NCBI GenBank assembly: GCA_034086705.1
Contig: JAXDZV010000048.1
Coordinates: forward strand, 1-16,475
Direction of reading: 5' to 3'
DNA length: 16,475 bases
Source of the DNA: UMGS1225 sp034086705
Lineage (GTDB): Bacteria > Bacillota > Clostridia > Oscillospirales > CAG-272
Numbering within the stretch: the first letter of the stretch is position 1; every line of letters starts with the position of its first letter. A program made the translations under genes and the position numbers. This document shows positions 11,842 through 16,475 of this stretch, one piece after another. The notes below the pieces were generated by a model. The model saw only the letters and a list, made by a program, of their open reading frames with translations, did no database searches and was not told where the DNA came from.

Positions 11842-12615
11842 TTAACCTACCTGGCGTAAATATTCCAACGCAGCACTCCCCAGCAGCAGTGCAAGCTGCT
11901 TTTGATAGGTATCCGTCTGCAAAAGCGTGCACTCTTGCGGATTTGAAAGAAAGCCACATTCCACCAAAACTGCTGTTCCCTGCAATTTATACAATAAAAA
12001 AATGTTGCTGCCAGCTTTTTTAACGCGCCTGTTATTCTCTCCGTCGAGATATGTCGTGCACGCATGCTGCACAGTTTGCGCAAATTCACGCGAAGAATCA
12101 GCATTGGGCGAATAAAAAACTTGTAGGCCGTGATAACGTGGATCGGCAAAACGGTTCATATGGATACTCAAAAAGATAGCTTGTGGTTGTTCTTGTGCCA
12201 AGCGCAATCGGTTTGTAAGGTCTGTACGACGCCGTTCGCCTTTGACATCTTCGCCGCACAGCGCCATATCCCGCTCCCGCGTACAACAATGCGGCACCCC
12301 GCACAAAGTGAGAAATGTACTGAGCCGCTGTGTCACGGAAAGATTCAGATCTTTTTCAAGTACGTCTCCCTGCACACAGCCTGCATCGTCTCCACCATGC
12401 CCTGCGTCCAAGACCAGAAGATTTTGCGGCGCCTGCTCACAAAGCGTTTTCTTTACCGGCACAGCGCGGCTGAAGTACCCGCCGGCAATCACGCTCGGAA
12501 CTGCCACACTTTGCAAAAAGCAAGCAGCCACAACATACAAAACCATTGTTGCCAAAAAACCACATATGGAAATAAAAATACCTCGATTTACCTGTGTTGT
12601 TTTTCTATGCTTCAA
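11842..12615 (-). CDS. N-acetylmuramoyl-L-alanine amidase (Amidase_3, CwlD-like)
   Basis: The protein is 257 aa if it starts at the TTG at 12615. AGGGAGG (complement of 12624-12630) lies 8 bases upstream of that TTG, whereas the ATG at 12633 has no SD and lies beyond it. Residues 13-35 are a single membrane or signal segment. The Amidase_3 zinc site is complete: H73 (DAGHGG), E87 (LEKD) and H152 (SIHMN), with catalytic E219 (LVECGFLSNP). The enzyme cleaves the bond between MurNAc and the peptide stem outside the membrane. CwlD makes the muramic-lactam of spore cortex, and this is similar in length and layout, but a vegetative amidase is equally possible. It is second in the five-gene unit, 49 bases after the membrane protein gene. 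Confidence 0.88.
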   Translation of the reverse strand: MKHRKTTQVNRGIFISICGFLATMVLYVVAACFLQSVAVPSVIAGGYFSRAVPVKKTLCEQAPQNLLVLDAGHGGDDAGCVQGDVLEKDLNLSVTQRLSTFLTLCGVPHCCTRERDMALCGEDVKGERRRTDLTNRLRLAQEQPQAIFLSIHMNRFADPRYHGLQVFYSPNADSSREFAQTVQHACTTYLDGENNRRVKKAGSNIFLLYKLQGTAVLVECGFLSNPQECTLLQTDTYQKQLALLLGSAALEYLRQVG

Positions 12616-12623
12616 AACACAAA

Positions 12624-12655
12624 CCTCCCTCATTCAAAAATATTGTATGAGGAGG
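12624..12655 (-). promoter_or_regulatory. Hairpin that pairs the amidase ribosome binding site
   Basis: On the minus strand CCTCCTCAT (complement of 12647-12655) can pair with ATGAGGGAGG (complement of 12624-12633), with one bulged base and a 13-base loop. The second arm contains the whole SD AGGGAGG, so folding would hide it. No T-run follows, so it is not a terminator. Confidence 0.45.
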
Positions 12656-12664
12656 CATGCGCCG

Positions 12665-13231
12665 TTATTTCTTTCGCTTTTTTTGTTTTTCGGGCAAGCC
12701 GAGCAGCGCCCGCAGCGTTTGATTGCGAAAGCCTAGCTCAAACGCCGCTCCACAAACGACAATCGCCGGCAGTGGGAACAACAGGTAAACAAAAAACGGA
12801 AGCCTGGATGCCTGTACAAACAGAGAGCATAGCGGCAAATACATTGTCTGCGTCAAATGCACTACCACCTTTGCAAACGCTAAGTTTCCAAAGAACGAAA
12901 CGGCGGAAAACAAATCACACATTGCAACCAGTATACCGAGCAAAATATTGATACTGTTGGCAAACAAAGCCAGGAAAAAGCCTTTCCCCTTGATATATTC
13001 CGCTCGATCTACATCATAGCGCACACGGTCTTTCGCCCCGTCTGCCCAAAGAACAGTATACTGTAAATACAAATAAAAACCTGCGCAGAATATGCCGACG
13101 ATCAACTGGACCGACCAATGCTCAAAAATCGTATACACAGAAACCATCATCAAACTGAACAGTGATAATGCAATTTGGTTGATCAAAAGCCGCACCACCG
13201 TATAAGAGTTCGCACGAAATAGCTTCCACAT
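12665..13231 (-). CDS. Uncharacterised four-segment membrane protein
   Basis: The protein is 188 aa. Hydrophobic segments lie at about 14-34, 40-61, 84-110 and 144-168, so four membrane helices are likely, with a charged cytoplasmic-looking loop at 64-82 (ADGAKDRVRYDVDRAEYIKG) and a very basic tail (KQKKRKK). No catalytic motif or known family was recognised. GGAGGTG (complement of 13237-13243) is a strong SD 5 bases from the ATG, and a promoter lies just upstream. It opens the unit that continues with the amidase, radA, pepD and the SGNH lipoprotein, so a role at the envelope is plausible but not shown. Confidence 0.8.
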   Translation of the reverse strand: MWKLFRANSYTVVRLLINQIALSLFSLMMVSVYTIFEHWSVQLIVGIFCAGFYLYLQYTVLWADGAKDRVRYDVDRAEYIKGKGFFLALFANSINILLGILVAMCDLFSAVSFFGNLAFAKVVVHLTQTMYLPLCSLFVQASRLPFFVYLLFPLPAIVVCGAAFELGFRNQTLRALLGLPEKQKKRKK

Positions 13232-13253
13232 AGGGACACCTCCGAAAAAAGTC

Positions 13254-13289
13254 TCTCGATATTATATCTCTTTTCGTCGAGAAATGCAA
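13254..13289 (-). promoter_or_regulatory. Promoter of the membrane protein-amidase-radA-pepD unit, with a small dyad
   Basis: On the minus strand TTGCAT (complement of 13284-13289) and TATAAT (complement of 13261-13266) are 17 bases apart. TCTCGA (13254-13259) and TCGAGA (13277-13282) form a 6-bp inverted repeat flanking the -10 box, a possible repressor site. Confidence 0.7.
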
Positions 13290-13340
13290 GCATTGCCCCC
13301 ATGCAGAACAAAAGGCCGTAGCAAAATTTACACTTTATCC

Positions 13341-13368
13341 ATGAAACACACTAAAAATTAGGTATAAT
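13341..13368 (+). promoter_or_regulatory. Promoter of the tyrosine recombinase gene
   Basis: TATAAT at 13363-13368 is a perfect -10 box, with a poor -35 (ATGAAA at 13341-13346, 16-base spacing). It overlaps the first in-frame ATG (13367), showing that the true start must lie further on. Confidence 0.55.
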
Positions 13369-13393
13369 GGTAACGAAAAGGATGGGAAAACAA

Positions 13394-14416
13394 ATGGCAG
13401 ATTATAAACCAATCGACTATTCCGAATATCCGCAGCTGTTTCATGCATTCGGAAGTTATAAAACCGTTGTGCAAAACCGCTCCGTCAACACCGTGTCTGA
13501 TTATTTGAGCGATTTACGGCTTTTTTTTCGTTACATTCGTATGAGCCGTGAAAATTTACCGCTCTCTTCTTTTTCCGAGATTGCCATTGACTGCGTTGAT
13601 CTTGCATATGCCGCAAGTATTAAAAAAAGCGAAATCTATGCATTTTTAAATTTTATGTCTGAGCACCACGCAAACCATGCCAGCGCACGTGCCCGTAAGC
13701 TTTCCGCTATCAAGGCATTTTATAAATATCTGACAACCGCAACCGGTCAGCTGGAAGAAAATCCTGCGCGTGATATTGAGGGCCCAAAAATCAAACAAGC
13801 ACTGCCAAAATATTTATCACTTTCCGAAAGTGTGCAATTGCTCGACACCGTACGCGCCGATACACAGAGCAAGACACAGCTGCGCGATTATACAATGCTC
13901 ACTTTGTTTTTGCACTGCGGAATGCGGCTCTCCGAACTTGTCGGTATTAGCCTGCAGGATATCGACCCGGAGATACACACATTGCGTGTGCTTGGAAAAG
14001 GGAGCAAAGAACGCCTTTTATACCTCAACGACACATGCCGCGAAACACTCGCTCAATATCTGCAATACCGCAAAGCCCAGCAGGCAAATACAAAGGACCG
14101 ACGTGCACTCTTTCTCAGCACACGCGGGCAGCGTATCAGCCCCAAAACCGTGCAATGGGTTGTTTATAAATATCTGGATGCTTCCGGCCTGGGCAATCGG
14201 CGCCTTTCCGTGCACAAGCTTCGCCATACAGCGGCCACCCTGCTATATCAGAGCGGCAAAGTGGATGTTCGCGTTTTAAAAGAAATTCTCGGGCATGAAC
14301 AGCTTAACACCACGCAAATCTATACGCATGTATCCGATCAGCAGCTTGCGCAAGCCATGCAAGCCAATCCGTTGGCTGATCAAACCACAGCACTTGCACG
14401 CTCTGAAAAACCTTAA
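13394..14416 (+). CDS. XerC/XerD-like tyrosine recombinase
   Basis: The protein is 340 aa from the ATG at 13394. Residues about 10-115 are the SAM-like core-binding domain. The catalytic domain (about 140-325) has every active-site residue: R178 (GMRLSEL), K202 or K205 (GKGSKERL), H274 and R277 (HKLRHTAA), H301 (LGHEQL) and the nucleophile Y310 (IYTHV). Such enzymes resolve chromosome dimers at dif or move integrative elements. The lack of an excisionase partner and the core neighbours favour a Xer housekeeping role; it is somewhat longer than the 295-305 aa typical of XerC/XerD. Earlier ATGs at 13367 and 13382 lie in the -10 box or too close to the AAAAGG. The C-terminal 25 residues look disordered. 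Confidence 0.9.
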   Translation: MADYKPIDYSEYPQLFHAFGSYKTVVQNRSVNTVSDYLSDLRLFFRYIRMSRENLPLSSFSEIAIDCVDLAYAASIKKSEIYAFLNFMSEHHANHASARARKLSAIKAFYKYLTTATGQLEENPARDIEGPKIKQALPKYLSLSESVQLLDTVRADTQSKTQLRDYTMLTLFLHCGMRLSELVGISLQDIDPEIHTLRVLGKGSKERLLYLNDTCRETLAQYLQYRKAQQANTKDRRALFLSTRGQRISPKTVQWVVYKYLDASGLGNRRLSVHKLRHTAATLLYQSGKVDVRVLKEILGHEQLNTTQIYTHVSDQQLAQAMQANPLADQTTALARSEKP

Positions 14417-14453
14417 GTCAAAATCCATCCTTCACACAAGCATCACATACATA

Positions 14454-14462
14454 TGGTATCAT
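14454..14462 (+). promoter_or_regulatory. Extended -10 promoter candidate for the two-component system
   Basis: TGGTATCAT is an extended -10 element 24 bases before the ATG at 14486. TTCACA at 14431 is the only -35-like box and is spaced too far. AGGGGG at 14473-14478 is the SD of the response regulator. Confidence 0.35.
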
Positions 14463-14485
14463 AAGCACCGAAAGGGGGCACAAGC

Positions 14486-15172
14486 ATGGAACAAGCGTAC
14501 CACATTCTCGCCGTCGACGATGAAACAATGATCCGGGAATTGATCCGAAAATATGCTGAATTTCAAGGCTACACCGTGGATGAAGCACAAAACGGAATGG
14601 AAGCGGTTGAAAAATGCCGCAAAACCAATTACGATTTGGTAATTATGGACGTGATGATGCCGTTCCTGGACGGTTTTTCAGCGGTTCGAGAAATTCGCAA
14701 GGAAAAAGACGTGCCGGTCATCATGCTTTCCGCGCGCACAGAAGAATATGACCGTATTCACGGATTTGAGGTAGGCGTGGACGACTACGTCATAAAACCT
14801 TTCTCCCCACGTGAATTGATGCTGCGCGTTGATGCCGTGCTCAAACGCACACACCGGTCTAAAGAAGAAGCGGACAAGCAGATTTTTCAATTTGAAGGGC
14901 TTACAGTGGACTTTGCAGGACGACGCGTATTGATCGACGGAAAAGAAATCGATATGACTCCCAAAGAGTACGATCTCTTTTTTTACATGGTCCGCAATCG
15001 CGGCATAGCACTCAGCCGCGAGAAATTGATTACAGATGTTTGGGGTTATGACTTCTACGGTGACGACCGGACGTTGGATACACACATCAAACTTCTTCGG
15101 CATAGCCTCGGTCCATATAGTCGCTGTGTCGTTACACTGCGGGGGGTCGGTTATCGCTTTGAAACACAATAA
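14486..15172 (+). CDS. OmpR/PhoB-family response regulator
   Basis: The protein is 228 aa. The receiver domain (5-118) has the acidic pair D11/D12, phosphoacceptor D55 (IMDVMMP), S82 and K104 (VIKPF). The winged-helix DNA-binding domain (about 130-226) ends with the usual TLRGVGYRFE. When phosphorylated, such proteins dimerise and bind direct repeats upstream of target genes. The start has a good SD, AGGGGG, 7 bases upstream. The downstream kinase gene begins inside the last 14 bases of this gene, so the pair is translated together. The regulon cannot be told from the window; the nearby pit operon has its own promoter without an obvious Pho box. Confidence 0.95.
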   Translation: MEQAYHILAVDDETMIRELIRKYAEFQGYTVDEAQNGMEAVEKCRKTNYDLVIMDVMMPFLDGFSAVREIRKEKDVPVIMLSARTEEYDRIHGFEVGVDDYVIKPFSPRELMLRVDAVLKRTHRSKEEADKQIFQFEGLTVDFAGRRVLIDGKEIDMTPKEYDLFFYMVRNRGIALSREKLITDVWGYDFYGDDRTLDTHIKLLRHSLGPYSRCVVTLRGVGYRFETQ

Positions 15173-16475
15173 ACACAACCAAACCACAAAAAGTTTCGGA
15201 ATTCGTCGCAAACTTATTTTGTATCTCGGCCTTTTCACCATTATTCTGTTTTTGACACTTTATTTAACACAAACAGTGTTTTTGGATGATATCTATCGGC
15301 ACATGAAACTCAAGGAGCCAAAAACCGCCGCTGCAATCATAGCATCAAAACTTGGTACTGACGCGCTACCGGATGTAGTCACACAACAGCGCGAAAGCAA
15401 TCAACTGTGCATTCAGGTTCTGAACAGTGCGTTTCTCGGTGTCTGTACTGACAGCGATGTCTGTTACAGCCACGCTGCAAACGGACATTGTTTTTTGCAT
15501 GATCTGCACCCAGTCGGACAACGCACTTTTCTAACAAAACTCAAAAATGAGTCCAGCGGTACTTATTTTGGAGAATACCGCATCAGCTCTCCGTGGGACA
15601 ACCTCCCGAAAACCGAAGACGTTGACAACGGTTCGGTTTGGCTATACGTTACAACAGCGGCAGATCCGCAAGGTGCTGAATATTATATTATCATTTCAAC
15701 CACCATCACACCTGTCAGCGCTGCCGTTAAAACCCTGCGCAGCGAGCTTTTGGTTGCAATGATCGTTTTCATTGCCGCTGCCGTTGTCATGGGAATCATC
15801 CTTTCCCGCAGTATTTCAAAACCATTGGAAACAATCAATGCGGCAGCTGAAAAACTCGGTCGCGGCGAATACGATTTGGAAGACAATCTGCATTCGGGGC
15901 AAAATTCATACCGTGAAATTGTACAGTTGAAAGATACACTTATGCTCACTGCACAGGAATTAAAAAAGACAGATACACTGCGGCGTGAACTGATTGCCAA
16001 CATATCACACGATTTACGAACTCCTCTTACTATGATTCGTGGGTATGCGGAAATGATGCGGGATATTCCCGGTGAAAATACACCGCAGAACATGCAAATC
16101 ATCGTAGATGAATCAGCACGTCTTTCCAGCCTCGTGAATGACCTGTTGGATCTTTCAAAGCTACAATCCGGCACTGCTCCATATTGCCCTGCCCCTTTTT
16201 CCATCACTGCCTGTATTCGCCAAATTATTGAGCGTTGCAGCCGTATGACACAAACCGACGGCTACCATATCGACTTTATATGTGATTGCGGCGAGGTTAT
16301 GGTGTATGCAGATCCGACACGCATTGAGCAAGTCATCTACAATTTGCTCGGAAACGCCATCAACTACACAGGTGCTGACAAGCGCATTCTGGTACGGGAG
16401 TCATTCTGCGCCAATCATACGCGTGTACACATTGACGTCATCGACACCGGGAGCGGCATCGCTCCGGAAAATCTG
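15159..16475 (+). CDS. Sensor histidine kinase, partial (runs off the right edge)
   Basis: There are 439 codons visible with no stop. I place the start at the TTG at 15159, overlapping the regulator stop by 14 bases; the next in-frame ATG (15303) would delete the first membrane helix. Helices are at about 18-37 and 196-216. Between them is a roughly 155-residue extracytoplasmic sensor with C84, C96, C102 and C111 and several His (105, 110, 114, 117). Then come HAMP (217-270), the HisKA dimerisation domain with phosphoacceptor H284 (ISHDLRTPL), and the ATPase N box (YNLLGNAINY, N395 and N399) and G1 box (DTGSGI, 429-434), where the window ends. It should phosphorylate the regulator just upstream. 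A GTG at 15126 is a less likely start. Confidence 0.93.
   Translation, partial: MKHNKHNQTTKSFGIRRKLILYLGLFTIILFLTLYLTQTVFLDDIYRHMKLKEPKTAAAIIASKLGTDALPDVVTQQRESNQLCIQVLNSAFLGVCTDSDVCYSHAANGHCFLHDLHPVGQRTFLTKLKNESSGTYFGEYRISSPWDNLPKTEDVDNGSVWLYVTTAADPQGAEYYIIISTTITPVSAAVKTLRSELLVAMIVFIAAAVVMGIILSRSISKPLETINAAAEKLGRGEYDLEDNLHSGQNSYREIVQLKDTLMLTAQELKKTDTLRRELIANISHDLRTPLTMIRGYAEMMRDIPGENTPQNMQIIVDESARLSSLVNDLLDLSKLQSGTAPYCPAPFSITACIRQIIERCSRMTQTDGYHIDFICDCGEVMVYADPTRIEQVIYNLLGNAINYTGADKRILVRESFCANHTRVHIDVIDTGSGIAPENL

Noticed and set aside
12130..12951. 273-aa plus-strand frame opposite the amidase and membrane protein genes
   Set aside because: It is antisense to two genes with intact motifs and SDs and lacks any recognised domain.
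13367..13393. Recombinase start at 13367 or 13382
   Set aside because: The first ATG overlaps the TATAAT box, and the second leaves no room for an SD.
13394..14416. The tyrosine recombinase as the integrase of the left-hand island
   Set aside because: It lies about 7 kb away on the core side among housekeeping genes, with no excisionase or att site beside it; a Xer role is more likely.

Overview
The window looks like a chromosomal segment of a Gram-positive Clostridia-type bacterium, most likely a gut Oscillospirales/Ruminococcaceae-like organism. Support for this: consensus Shine-Dalgarno and sigma-A promoters throughout, tRNA genes with encoded CCA ends, a CwlD-like amidase, a PiT/DUF47 phosphate pair, and a multi-hairpin TATATCATC repeat of a style I recall from gut Firmicutes. 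The genus cannot be fixed from this window.

Left part (1-5640), accessory in character. It opens with the end of an ADP-ribosylglycohydrolase-like gene, coupled to a von Willebrand A protein, then a CpsB-type PHP phosphatase. A consensus promoter (1698-1726) then drives a tight five-gene operon (1784-3615): an Lrp/AsnC regulator, a free-standing copy of the RNA polymerase alpha C-terminal domain, a 21-residue-repeat protein, an unknown small protein and an EF-hand-loop mini-protein. The operon ends at a bidirectional terminator shared with a convergent SLOG-family gene. Divergent from the SLOG gene is a small XRE regulator whose promoter is bracketed by a perfect inverted repeat. A 413-base gene-free stretch full of hairpins follows (4599-5011), then an XRE regulator fused to two membrane segments and a zinc ribbon, with a 12-bp inverted repeat in its leader.

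Junction (5640-6240). It holds a roughly 165-bp multi-hairpin repeat element, a perfect 19-bp terminator, and tRNA-Tyr(GTA) and tRNA-Thr(TGT) on the minus strand under a TTGACA-N17-TATAAT promoter. The tRNA 3' ends face the accessory side, so this is a plausible island edge, but no att repeat was found.

Right part (6240-16475), core-like. On the minus strand are a PiT phosphate transporter plus DUF47 protein, and a five-gene transcription unit running from 13289 down to 8172: membrane protein, muramoyl-alanine amidase, radA, pepD, SGNH-hydrolase lipoprotein. On the plus strand are a XerC/D-like tyrosine recombinase and a two-component system: an OmpR-type regulator overlapped by a histidine kinase that starts at TTG and runs off the window.

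No CRISPR array, rRNA or intact transposase is visible. The most unusual item is the Lrp plus solitary alpha-CTD operon with its small repeat and EF-hand proteins, which I do not recognise as a described system. Its function is unknown to me.
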